Positions 23,513-35,945 of a stretch of DNA of 64,000 bases are shown here, in pieces; positions within the stretch are counted from its first letter, which is position 1, and each line of letters opens with the position of its first letter. The stretch is from the NCBI GenBank assembly GCA_963693285.1, contig OY848919.1, positions 11,465,461 through 11,529,460 on the forward strand, read 5' to 3'. Origin of the DNA: Xestospongia muta. Taxonomy: Eukaryota; Porifera; Demospongiae; Haplosclerida; Petrosiidae. Below the pieces are notes generated by a model. The model was given only the letters and a program-made list of their open reading frames with translations, searched no databases and was not told the DNA's origin. The position numbers and the translations under genes are program-made.

Positions 23513-26175
23513 TTTTATACTTATTCATAAGGACTGTATATTAAATTAATTTAATGTAATATTGTATGGGTCTTCATGTCTTAACTCAAATCTTTTAGCA
23601 TGGAATCAAATATATTTTGTTTGGATCAATTACACATAATGATTTTTAATAAGAGATGATTTATAAAAACATATGCTACATGAGGTGACCTTTAATATAA
23701 CAATAGATTAACTGAAGAAACCTAGCTTTGACCTGAGCCACTCTTCTGTAAGTTTGTGATATTATCAATTTGTGATATGTTTTTTAATATCAAATTTTAT
23801 TGCTAATTTTTTAAATTGAATTATAAGTTTATTGTTGTGATCTCCATAATGGTGTGCATCTCTCCATTAATCTAGTTTGATAATTAAGGCAAACGATTAT
23901 TTCTGAAAATTGAAAAGTAATTAAAGCTGGATGTAACCGATGTATATGAGTCACGCGTTTAATGACTGAGTGTTGGTAGGAGGAGTGTGAGTCGTGCATT
24001 CTGATTGGTCAATTATAAGTTCCCGCCATTATGGTACAATTTACATTCCAGGACACGCAGGATTGTGTGTCTGAGTCTGTAAGAGAGCGTGATCCCTTAA
24101 AGTTGATCTTTATAGACTATAAAAAGATAGGGTTGTCGGCCATGTTCAGTGCACTGCACCTCCGTGGGATCGTCGTCGTCGTTGGATCGTCTCTCTCGTC
24201 GTTGGATCGTCTCTCTCATCGTTGGATCGTCTCTCTCATCGTTGGATCGTCTCTCTCATCGTTGGATTTCACTCGTTTTTTGTCACCTTTATTGTTTTTT
24301 GTCATCCTTTTCTTTATTTTTGTAACTTTTCTTTTTTAAATTTCTTCATTTATTTCTTTATTGATTGTCTAATTCCTTTTTTTCCTTTCTACAGGTCTTA
24401 CTTTTCTAACTGATGTGCTTTGATATTTTCCTACCTCAATGACGTTCTCTGACTGTTCTAGCTCTGATGTTCTCTAACTGTTCTAGCTCTGATGTTCTCT
24501 AACTGTTCTAGCTCTGATTGTTCTCTAACTGTTCTAGCTCTGGTGTTCTTTGATGTTCTCTGATGACTCTGACTGTTCTGATGTTCTCTGACTGTTCCAG
24601 CTCCTGCCTGATGTTCTCTGAATGTAAAAGATGAGTTTGCTCTCCTGGTCATTGGACTCTCTCCTGTCTTCCTTCCAGCCTTCTTTCCTCTTCTTTTATT
24701 TTTTTTTATTTTTATTTTGGGCTATCTAGCCTATACATTATACACACACTCATACAATCTCTACAAATCATCTCTCCCCTGCCGCCTGGCGGCCTAAAAA
24801 AAATTTTTTTTAAAAAATCCTAGGCCGCCAGGTGGCGGGGGAGAGCTCTGATCCTGTAGGGTGCGTGTGTGTGTGTTGTGTGTGTGTAGGTTGGTGGTCC
24901 TTTTTCACTTCCTCTGTCTCTCTTCGCTCTCCATCCATCCATTCTTTGTCACTACAAGTTCATTTACTCTTTTTCTTTCCTGTAGGAGCAGTCCTGTTGA
25001 AAAAGGTGAGCTATCTCTCCATCCATTCAATTCTTTACTTCATTGATGCAGTTTTAACAGATTTTCTCTCTCTCTTTTTCTATGTTCTCTATGATCTGGA
25101 CTGGCTCTGTCATTGAGTGGATTGGAGGACTCTTCATCTTTGAACTTTTTTATTTTCTTGTTTTTTTTGTTTTTGATTTCTTATTTGTTTTTTTTTCTTA
25201 TTTGTTTTATTTGTTGTTTTTTTGTTTTTGATTTCTTATTTGTTAACTTAAAACCTTTTTGTTTTTGTTTTGTTATTTGTAACCTAAAAACTTTTAAATT
25301 TGTTCTTTTAAAATCTATTCTTAATATTAAATTCTCTCATTTAAATTTATTCTTTTTAAAAAAAATTAATCTTTAATTCTTAATATTAAATCTATTCAAA
25401 ATCTACTCGTTCTTTTAAAACTTAAAAAAATTCCTTCTTTTATTCTTAAATTCGCTCATTTAAATCTATTTTTTATTCTTTTATTCTTAATATTAAATTT
25501 GCTTATTTAAATCTATTCTTTTTTATTCTTAATATTAATAAATTTATTCTTTTTTATTCTTTAATATTTATTCTTTTTTATTCTTTAATATTTATTCTTT
25601 TTTATTCTTTAATATCAATAAACTTATTCATTAAAATTTATTCTTTTTTATTCTTAAATTTGCTCATTTAAATTTATTCCAAATATCTTCTTTTTTTAAA
25701 ATCTATTCAAAATCTATTCTTTAATTCATCCTTTTAAAACAAATTCTTAACATTAACTTTTAAAGATTACAAATGTTTTAATCATAAACCTTCTAAACAA
25801 GATTCTAAACAGTCAATCTTGTTAATTATGAAAACAACAATGAATTAGTTACAACTAGTTACTGATACCAGCTTACAAGATTAGATTTTGTGAACAGACT
25901 CAATTAGTTTCTGAGCTATCATTAATTGTTTTAACAGACATTTCTATAACTGTAATATCTAATTTCTATAACTGTAATACCTAATCCATCAAGTTCAAGA
26001 TGCACAGAATTAGAATCACTCAAACTCAGGCAGTGGTAACATAACTCTAGCAGCTGGTTCAGTAGTAACAATACTACAACATTAACTGAGTGGACTAAAA
26101 ATACAGAACCTTTACATCATCAATATTAACATAGTGAGTATAATAGTCAGCATACAATATTAGGAGTTCATTATT
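23513..26175. other. Spacer of unit B
   Basis: Same order as in unit A: AT-rich flank, CCAAT/E2F-like block near 24,000-24,030, 20-bp repeats at 24,180-24,265, a tandem 'gttctagctctgatgttctctaact'-type repeat near 24,440-24,610, the hairpin, a possible 20-nt microexon near 24,987, then the T-rich tract. No protein gene was recognised. Confidence 0.6.
24772..24845. repeat. GC-rich 25-bp hairpin, unit B
   Basis: Arms as in unit A with the same two mismatches; the A/T loop differs by one base. Confidence 0.8.
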
Positions 26176-26532
26176 ACACATCATGTAACAATGTCAGTTG
26201 TAGTGATTGGACAGATGTTATAGAACCAGTAAGTCCTTGTAGCTCTATTAACATTGAAGTAATCTCACTCTCACTTAGAGGGCCAATTACATCCTAAGAC
26301 AATAAAAATATTAATAATAATATTTATTCAGACTGCTATACTCAGCTAACAAATATTGTATTAGGGCCACATCTATTTAACCTTGATATAATTTTGTAGT
26401 TGTTCTTCAGGTAATAGCAGAGCACATGCTAAAGAGTGGACTGGCATACCAATACTGTGAAATGCTTTACCTAATCTCACTATATCTAGATCATGAATAA
26501 AAGGACATCTTAGAGAGAGGGAGAGAGGGAGA

Positions 26533-26595
<63 letters not shown>

Positions 26596-26897
26596 CATGA
26601 TTGAAAAGCACCAACTGTTGTTTTAATATGGAGTCCTTCCAGTTCAGAGACAAAGAGAATAACTTGTACATACTCCCTATAGAGAGAGACATGAAACTTG
26701 ACAATGGCAGTGCTAGTAAATACAGACTCTATCAATACATTAGTGTTAATAGAGTCAATACAAGTAGACATTGTACTTACTTGATGTTAGTAACTGAAGC
26801 CTCACTGACTCTTTCAATCAACTCAATAGAAGCAATAGAAAACAAAACTTGAATTGCTCATATACAAAGACTGTGTACCTCCTAGTACTTTGGAACT
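26176..26897 (-). pseudogene. KNTC1-like: KNTC1/Rod-like C-terminal exons, unit B (frameshifted)
   Basis: Same exons as unit A, shifted by 9,822 bases. The first exon (to 26897) has one extra base near 26,862-26,868 (catatacaaagac against cgtatacgagac), giving [12 protein letters not shown] and a stop. Upstream of it, across minisatellite array 4, lies the last exon of Death gene X1, not KNTC1. Confidence 0.6.
26513..26592. repeat. (GA)n microsatellite
   Basis: GA run with GGGA interruptions at its left end, in the same intron position as in unit A. Confidence 0.9.
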
Positions 26898-26931
26898 CTG
26901 AATAGATAAATAATAAGAATAATTAATGGAC

Positions 26932-27928
26932 AGATGAACGGATAGATGGATACCTAGATGAATCGATGGATTGATGGATGGATGTATGGATGGATAGACG
27001 GATGAATGGATGGATAGATGGATGGATGGATGGATGGATTGATGGATGAATGGATTGATAGATGGATGCATGGATTGATGGATGGATTGATGGATGGATG
27101 GATGGATGGATCAATGGATTGATGGATGGATGAATGGATGGATTGATGGATGGATGGATGAATCGATGGATGGATGGATGCATGGATTGATGGATGGATG
27201 GATTGATGGATGGATGCATGGATGGATGGATGGATGGATGGATTGATGGATGAATGGATGCATGGATTGATAGATGGATGCATGGATTGATGGATTGATG
27301 GATTGATAGATAGATGGATGGATTGATAGATGGATGCATGGATTGATAGATGGATGCATGGATTAATGGATGGATTGATGGATGGATGCATGGATTGATG
27401 GATGGATGAATGGATGGACTGATGAATGGATGGATGAATCGATGGATGGATGGATGCATGGATTGATGGATGGATGGATTGATGGATGGATTGATGAATG
27501 GATTGATACTTAATAGATGGATGTAAGGATTGATAGATGGATGGACGGATGGATTGATAGATGGATGGATGGATTGATGGATGGATGGATTGATAGATAG
27601 ATGGATGGATTGATAGATGGATGCATGGATTGATAGATGGATGCATGGATTAATGGATGGATTGATGGATGGATGCATGGATTGATGGATGGATGAATGG
27701 ATGGACTGATGAATGGATGGATGAATCGATGGATGGATGGATGCATGGATTGATGGATGGATGGATTGATGGATGGATTGATGAATGGATTGATACTTAA
27801 TAGATGGATGGAAGGATTGATAGATGGATGGACGGATGGATTGATAGATGGATGGATTGATTGATAGATGGATGGATGAATGGATTGATAAATTGATTGA
27901 TGGATGGATGGATGGATTGATGGACAAG
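26932..27928. repeat. GGAT/TTGAT minisatellite array 4
   Basis: Same family. Two long internal higher-order repeats are visible (from about 27,210 and about 27,600, each with a tacttaatagatggatg mark). Array 5 is the same apart from an 8-bp length difference. Confidence 0.95.
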
Positions 27929-27934
27929 TCATAC

Positions 27935-30900
27935 TTTTGTAATCTTTTGTTTAATAGCTTTTGATTCATTGGCAGCATCATAGAGATCTTCTGACACAAA
28001 AAGTTTGAGACAAATACTTGCATGTTGAGATTCATGAGAGCTATGTCTACGAATATCTTTCCCTTTAAAAACAGAATGTTTCAAATAAGGGATGAAATGT
28101 TCATCTGTGTATATCTTTAAAAACTTTTCTTCAGTTTCATTGCCTTTCACTTTAAGGATAACTTGAAATAGTTCATAATTGAACCATGTGCAACGCTTCG
28201 ATAACTCAGAAAACACTGCAGTGATACTGTCATCACTGGGATGTTGTTGACTATGAGTATCACTATGATATTGCCAACCATGTTTGAAACCACCATAGCT
28301 ATATATAAGAGACCAAATAACACCAGGTTTAACGTTACGTTCCATAAATGATTCCATAAGTTGAGTAACAAATATGGCATAAGCTTCACGTACACTACGA
28401 TTTTGATCTCTAAGAATACTTCTTACTGCCTCTTTCTCACTGTATGTCAAGTCATCCCAGTTAAGTATTATTGGATGTATCTCTGGCAACGATGTAATTT
28501 TCTTTGAAAGGTATTTCAAAATGGCCTCAGTAACATACCGTTCTTCTATTACTAAGAATGTTTTCACTAGCTCAACAGAAGTAGCAGCACTGCCATTCTT
28601 TCTTTTCCACGCAAATAGTATACCATTCTTTATTTCAACATCACTTTGTTTACTCTGTGAGATACTATCCAGTATTTGCTTTGATAAACCAAGAACGTGA
28701 CCAGCTCTTTCATAGTCATCCATACATTTTGCAACGTCAATAATAAGGTCATCATCACATTCCTCCTCCAAATTCTCAAACAGTAGGTCATATTGACTTG
28801 TGAGATTTAAAATATCTACAATAAAGATGATATACCATATCTAATGTAAAGTATCATAACAGTAACCATAAAATTTGAGCATGTCTTTTATGACTGTTCA
28901 TTTGCCCTCCTCCAAACATTCCTTATCCTAAAGTGTAGGGCTAGTATAGCCATGAACATGAATATCAACAAGGACTTTCATAAAGTATAGATTTGCTATT
29001 ACTTTATATTGCAGGCTATTTTGATTATGTTGCAAATTTAACTGTGCTAACTGAAATGTAGCAAGTACGCTACTGTTTGTTACTTGTAACAATTACTACA
29101 ACAAACTACTGATTCATTTAGTGGGGGCTCAGCTACCATTTTGATCTGTCCGGGGGGAAGGATTTTGTCCCCATCTTTGATATGTACATGTATATCTTAC
29201 CAGTAAGAGTTGATAGTTGTGTAGCAATACTTTTACCAACAACTGCTGCTGGTCCGCCAAGATCCTCAAGAATTTTTAGAAGACTTTGATCATGTGTTTG
29301 TACTTCTTCAGCACTATTTGTAGACTGCAATCCAGCTTTAATCTCATCATATACACTAGTGAATTTTTTTGGTCTAGATGGAGATTTAGACATTAATTTA
29401 GCTTCAAATGCTTTCTCAACAAATGTAATACTTCCCTTTAGTGCTGTGTTAAGTTTGTCAAAGTGGGAATCCAAACCAGCAATAATAGCTTTTTTGTAGC
29501 TTTTTAGACGCTATATATTTAAAATACTTCAATTATAACATTATAAAAACAATGACACATACCATAGAACCACCTAGAAGTGGCATCCAACCTTTAAAGT
29601 CACTAGTTGTATTTGAATCTGATGAAGAAAGTCCTGCAAATGTAATGAAAATTATACATCAACTGTCTTCATTCACTTGGTAAATTATATTAAGTCAATA
29701 GCTACATTCTGTGTTGTAAACAGTGCCAGTAGTTCTAACAAACCTTTATTTGACTAATACAACATCTATATTATCTTAGGACACTTTTATGATAAATAAA
29801 ATATTTATCCACTACAGCACAATACATGTCAACTAAATTGATGCTGGTTTTTACATAATTGGTACAAAATGCTTGTTTTGAAAAAAATACATTTTCGATC
29901 TATAATTATATCTCTTACTTTCCATGGTCTCTAACTCAATAATTCTTTCTTCTCGTTCTCTCACTTGTAAAGTTAATGATGTTATTTTCTTCTTTAGTAT
30001 CTCCATTTCTTTTTGGTTGTCTATAATTTATTGTATAATAAAACAATAATTAACAAAGTAACAATAATAAGTGATATGTACTACTAACAGTACTATAGTT
30101 CACCTTCTTTTTCTCTGGTGAACTTCTCAATCTCCATTGTCTTTGCTTTACTCATTTTAGACTGAGCAGATAATTGCATATGTAATTCTGACTCTAATGA
30201 AGTAGACAAACATTTTGTAATTCTAATCATTAAAATTGTTCTGAATTTATGATGGTTTTCCACAAAATACTAAATATTAGTTGATTATAGAATCTTTGGT
30301 GTAGTAGAGTAATTTTCTTAAGTTAACCCTCCCTCCCAATAAGAGTAACTGGTAATTTATGCTAATTAATGTACCTAGGACATATGAAAGACATGCAATA
30401 TACTATGAAATTGTGATCATGATATAAACATTTGTTCAAAGGTACATACATACCTGGTAGTGGCTGTTCTTGGACATCTTCATGTATGCCAACAGTACTA
30501 AATTCTATTAAAACAATAGATGTTGCACATGTGTATTAGCTATTTATGATATCTACCTTTTGATTCAAAAAGAGTAGACTTCAAATTCTGTATTTCTTCT
30601 TCTTTCTCTCTTAGAAAGTGCAAACTGACTTTTGTATTTCTCCTTCTTTCTCTCTTAGAAAGAGGCAAACTGACTCCGATTCTTCCTCAACTGCCGCTAA
30701 AACATTTATTAAACATTATTTTATTTAAAGAATAGAACTCACTTCTGATAACTTTTGTCCTGGAATGTGTTGTCTCATTTAATTTCTCTTTCAATAGAAC
30801 AAGCTCTTTGTCAAGACTTCTAAATTCCTATATATAATATGTCCAAATATGAAAATTAAAACCATTTCTATCCAACCTGATCTCTGTTAAGGCCATCCCA

Positions 30901-32517
30901 TAGAGTGTGATAGCCAATTGTCAGCTTTATTAATCCAATGCTCCTTAGTAGGTCAAGATTTGGTTCTACTTCTATTAGTAGAATATCCATCATATTTTGT
31001 GAAGCATAGCAGGTTATAGTGATTGAGTATTCTTCTGTCAAGCCTCTGACATGGACATTTTTAGCCAATTTATTGAATGCTTTTCGAAGCAAAACTCTGA
31101 TATCACAAAGAGAGTGCTTATCAGCTTCCCAATCTAGTACAAACTCGACAGTGTCACATTTGAGAAGTGAAGACGAAACTATGGCAAAACTTTCATTAAA
31201 ACAAATATTAAGTGTTATCTCTTCACAAAACTCTTCAATTGCAACTTTGTAAGCTACTATGTGATCTTTGGCTTCTTGGATATTGAAATAATCGACAAAT
31301 GCTTCTAAGTACTCGATGTCAATAATGGTGTTTTTATCTTTGACAATAACCATAATATCTGTCAATGTTTGAGCATTGTCAAGCTGAGGTCTCAGTTCAC
31401 TGTAACACAATAGAAGATAGCTTTTGAGGTCTTCCAAGGAAGAATCCTTAGCTTCAATTAGTCGAGTGACAGTCTTAATAAGAGTACCATAATATATACG
31501 CATCCATGTAAAATAACACTTTTGATCGGACTCAATATTAACCTTTGGCACTAATAAAATAAACAATAATTTAGTCATTAAATATAAAGTTTGAAATACC
31601 TGTCACTTCAACTGGTGACATGGCACTAGCAACTGGACCTGTTTATAACAGCAGATAAACTTATTATATGTTTATTGATTTCTACATCATACCTGGAAAA
31701 GATAGTAGTGTATTATTCTCAGTTGACAAAAGTAGTTCTATGTTATCCTGTGACATTTTAGGTAAAATTGGAGGGAAGATATCCTCTAAAAAATAGTAAA
31801 GTTAAAGTTATTTCACATAATTATATCTAAGTGCTTACCATACTCCTTGAGCATATCCTGAGCAATATGTACTGTTTTTCTAGAACGCAGTAAGATGCTT
31901 GCAAAAACCCTCAATTGGTTAGGGTCTTTTGATACTTTAGTACGTAGTTGTTTAAAAACACAATCAGTTGGTGAACCTCTCAATATCTTGATGTCATCAT
32001 ATGTTTCCTTAGAGATGACTCCCTCTGTATACAATAGATGAACTATCTTTGTTGGAAGAATAAGTTGCCAAAGCCTTTCTGAGTGCTTTTGTAATATACG
32101 ACTGGTAAGTTCTATTTGAACAACTGTTAAGAACAAGACATAAAATAGTAATAATAACAACACATTAATAAAACATTGCTTGATGGCTTATGGTCAGTTG
32201 TTCTTACTTTTTGGTGATGCCTTCTTATATTCCTCAGCAATTGTGTTTTCTTTAAGAGCGTCTTTCTTCAGTGTTTCTATAATCTCTCTCCTTGTAGCAT
32301 TAGGGTTAGAACTAAGCCACAATTCGAACATTTTCAAAGCTTTGAAATCACTATCCTCAGATAACTGTCTAATATCGTTTAGCTTTGTAATATCTAACTT
32401 GAGGAGTACCCCGAGCTTGTGCCAGTTTGTACCAATTCTGACATGTTCGTATAACTCATTAACAGTTGGTTTACCATTTAAGAAGTCCTCCAAATCCACA
32501 TCTCCTTCAGCAGCCAT
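27935..32517 (-). CDS. Death-CARD-like-coiled-coil gene X1
   Basis: Minus strand, start ATG at 32517 ([13 protein letters not shown]). Exons read by eye: 32208-32517 Death domain ([18 protein letters not shown]...[20 protein letters not shown]); 31839-32123 CARD-like ([20 protein letters not shown]...); 31693-31785; 31600-31638; 30877-31550 conserved module ([20 protein letters not shown]...[11 protein letters not shown]); about six small coiled-coil exons from 30,829 to 29,563; about 29198-29513 ([12 protein letters not shown]...); 27935-28815 second Death-like region plus WFNYEL module. One base is missing in a coiled-coil exon, giving an in-frame TAA at 30611-30613. The last exon stops mid-module at AAA|GTATGA, a donor shared with KNTC1. 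Probable immune or death-signalling adaptor, now likely a pseudogene unless that exon is skipped. Confidence 0.65.
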
Positions 32518-32590
32518 AACTCAACCTAATTAATGCCGTAATTTCTAATTATCGAGATTTCTATTAAACACGTGCCGTGTATTGTAAACT
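32518..32590. promoter_or_regulatory. Candidate bidirectional promoter with E-box
   Basis: The 73 bp between the ATG of X1 and the divergent plus-strand reading frame contain CACGTG (32569-32574) followed by CCGTG, and ATTA-rich sites. The same block stands at X2 (44849-44921), X3 (54047-54119) and X4 (57498-57570) with almost no change. Confidence 0.35.
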
Positions 32591-32830
32591 ATGATTACAT
32601 CAAGCTGCATCACTAAATATTATGCTGCATTAGATAGAATAGACTTTACAAGACTAAGTGATGACAAACCTATCAGAAAAATGACTGATTTACCAATATT
32701 TACTATTCTTCCTGGAGTGGACGACTGCTTACAAATGAGACAGAATTTTGCTATGATTGTTGGGCTTTGGCTGAATGAAATTGGTCAATGATGGCAACTT
32801 GTTAAATGTCTACTGAGGAAGGCAGTTTAA
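32591..32830 (+). pseudogene. Degenerate Death-domain-like reading frame, X1
   Basis: Open for 66 codons (MITSSCITKYYAALDRIDF...) to a TGA at 32789. Read past that stop, it continues WQLVKCLLRKAV and then stops again. The pattern MIVGLWLNEIGQ.WQLVKCLL resembles the last helices of a Death domain (VIQIWIN....WETVISAI). Conserved at all four X copies; the X3 copy has one extra A and is shifted. Confidence 0.35.
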
Positions 32831-33473
32831 TAGGAGCGCCAGTATGGAGTGTCTCTTTTGATCCTCTTCAAGCATGGTAATCAATGTTCTGTATACTAAT
32901 ATTTACCAAATGCCTAAAAATAACTACTTGAATTAATAACCCTTCAGTGCTTTGCATGGATATCAAGTCAGAAACCATATGGGCATATCAAACAGACATC
33001 ATAAATCCATGCCAATAACAATTAATTTGCTATAATTATTTATCATAATAAAAAAATGGATACCTTATCTATATTCATAGATCACCCAATAGCTATTCTG
33101 TATCTGACTGAGTTCCCTACTTATAATTGCAATAAAAAAGCTAAACCGTTTTTAAACTATAAGAATAATAATACAGTGACCAGAAATACTTTCACTTTCA
33201 TCATAGAGTATTTGTTTCTCTAAATATACTAACCTTTTCCATGATGTATGTGAAATTATAAAAGTGTGATGACAAGGATACTTTCATTTTCAAGTTATTT
33301 TTTCTAAAAACCATATAATATATTTTAGTACATATGCAAATATTAGATCAATATTCTTGTATGGTTAGTTGAACTGTCATACTAATTAAAAATTTGGACA
33401 GTATGTAACTATACAAATCAAACAATTATTAATAATTTAATTTATTGACAAAGTAATAATGAGATATAATTAT
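32831..33473. other. AT-rich intergenic stretch
   Basis: No gene seen. The stretch is shared with the sequence just downstream of the intact MATH gene (57,830-58,448), so it is probably the duplicated 3' flank of that gene. Confidence 0.5.
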
Positions 33474-33573
33474 TTTGTCATGCTATAGGAAGTGTTTATC
33501 TTCATTATTCTAACATGTAGAGTATCATCGTCACTAACATACTGTGTATTACGTGATTCATCAAACTCCAAAA
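33474..33573 (-). pseudogene. MATH-domain 3' end remnant, X1 side
   Basis: Encodes FLEFDESRNTQYVSDDDTL...SYSMTK and the stop, as at the end of the intact gene at 58,449. It is cut at ccaaaaat, where unit C begins. Confidence 0.6.
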
Positions 33574-33775
33574 ATATTGTGAGTGTTAATGATACTGGTA
33601 GACCATTTGATGAAATCTGATCATAACGTATCATAACGTATCATTTTTTATTATATAATGATCCTATTTTAGTACTAGTGATGATTTATTACCATTCTTT
33701 TTCCCATCAGAGTGGATCTGAAATGTATGACAAGATATTGATGTTGGTACTGTATCAATTGGTGTGACAATTGCA

Positions 33776-34000
33776 TGGAACCAGCTGCTGTTGGACTTAC
33801 AAAACAGGTTGAAAATGTTGGTACTGTATCAATCGGTGTGACTGAATTAATGATACTGGTAGACCATTGGAACCAGCTGCTGTTGGACTTACAAAACAGG
33901 TTGAAAATGTTGGTACTGTATCAATCGGTGTGACTGAATTAATGATACTGGTAGACCATTTGAACCAGCTGCTGTTGGACTTACAAGACAGGTTGAAAAT
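33776..34000. repeat. 92-bp tandem repeat at the start of unit C
   Basis: The segment starting (t)ggaaccagctgctgttggac recurs at 33776, 33868 and 33960 with period 92. It is made of pieces of the module 2 exon of the two-module gene joined to its upstream intron (aatgatactggtagaccat). Confidence 0.8.
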
Positions 34001-34094
34001 GGCGTTATCATGAAATTCGCAGTGACAATTGTAAAGTATCAATCAATAGTTCACCTAAATTTTTAAACTTGTTACCATCTTTTTTAATTATATA

Positions 34095-35945
34095 CTAAAT
34101 TATATATTGTACCTTCTGAAAGTGAAAGAAATCAGTTTATCTCTCCAGATGTGAAAGAAGTTATTTATATGTCTGCAGAGCAACTAGAGATTCACTCAAC
34201 AACTATGCCAAAGAAACTCCGTGATTGTCACTGGACCAAAGGTTTGATTAAATCACCACAGGCTGACTATGAACAAACATTCATAGTTCATCCAGCTCAA
34301 AAGAAGGACACAATAAATTTAAAACAGCAAGGTGTGAAACCCTCTCAAGACCTCAACAATACTAAAGTAATGAATTTTCTTCCACGGGGGTTTAAAATAG
34401 AGAGAAATTTTGGATCTGTTCACCTACCTCCTGGTCATCATGTACTCCTTCATTGTGACTTGTGAGCATGTAAGATCAAAGTATAAAGATGCCAATTGTT
34501 TTGATAAAGGCATTACATTGTTCCTAGCAATTGGAGATGGCTCAAAGAAGTATCCAGCTGATCAACCTTATGTTATATATCATAAATATGATCCCGGAAT
34601 GTACTTCAACATGGCTGTCTTTGTTTCAAAGGATGATCTGTCTGTTCTCAATGTTTTAACTGATGATAAACCACAGCCAATAGCTCAGAAGTTGTGTGAA
34701 GATTCTCATTTTAGAGAAAACATTCATTTCACATTAAAGACAGCTATGCATTGCACAGGATATAGCAGTTTAAAGTCTCTTTTACTCTGTATTAAAGAGA
34801 AAAGGTCAGCTTACTATTTTATACAGATATACACAATTATTCATAATAATATAATGTACAGTAGAAAATATTGGCAAGACTTTTATTTGGTGATTAGACA
34901 AATTGTGTTAGCCGTGCTACAAATGTTTTACAATGTTGTTTGAGTATTTTGAGAGAGGGAACCTACTGTACCATCACCTTTTAATGACAGCAGTCTGTAT
35001 TTGCTTGTAAACCTGTTGGCCTCATAAGTCTCAAATTTATGTAAATACCATGTGTCAATTATACAATAGTATTATAATATTAAGTGAAATTGTTAAATTA
35101 AAAACTTGCTTAAACAAACAGTTTGGACTTTCCTCAAGATTTAATGCTTGTTTATATTACCTGCTGTACAGTAATTGTTTGACATATTGTGAATGTTAAT
35201 GATACTGGTAGACCATTTGATGAAATCTGATCATAACGTATTATTTTTATTATATAATGATCCTATTTTTGTACTAGTGATGATTTATTACCATTCTTTT
35301 TCCCATCAGAGTGGATCTGAAATGTATGACAAGATATCGATGTTGGTACTGTATCAATTGGTATGACAATTGCATGGAACCAGCTGCTGTTGGACTTACA
35401 AGACAGGTTGAAAATGGCGTTATCATGAAATTCGCAGTGACAATTGTAAAGTATCAATCAATAGTTCACCTAAATTTTTAAACTTGTTACCATCTCTTTT
35501 CAAGCTTAGCGTTAAAGATGGAAAGGTCAATGTTCTACCACCAACTGGACACACTATATTACAGCGTGTTAATGATTATTATGATGAGTGTGGAGAAGAA
35601 TTGGCAGCTTGTCAAACTACTTACATATGTGTTGGTAATAGTACTACTGAATTTCCAAAAGACAAGATATACATCATATATAAATTATCTACTGCATTTA
35701 GACATACTCTTGCAGCCTTTTTCGTCTCGGATGATCTAACCCTTAGCCTTTTGACCAAACTGCCTGAAAAATGTGATATTGAGGTTGTTAAATCATTGAT
35801 GGTCTCAATTCAGAAAACTATTGAGCCTGTACTGAAAGATGTTGCATCAGAAGCTGGTTTTTCAAGCTTTCCGGCATGGTCCTCAGCGGCAATACAAGGT
35901 GAAGAGTCTTACTTTGCATCATTTCCATATTATAAGCGTTTCTAG
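34095..35945 (+). pseudogene. Unknown two-module gene, unit C (5' truncated)
   Basis: The first exon begins in the middle (IVPSESERNQF... region near 34,110) and runs to 34804. The second exon spans 35310-35945. An 8-base tandem duplication near 34,458 (cattgtgacttgtgagcatg) shifts the frame in module 1, and the second exon lacks two bases near 35,431 (aattcgcag against aattttgcag in units A and B). From 35,484 the module 2 frame is open to its stop. Confidence 0.5.

Noticed and set aside
32180..32533. Plus-strand frame opposite the Death exon of the X genes
   Set aside because: It is antisense to a clear Death domain with start codon and donor on the minus strand; conserved only because the Death exon is.
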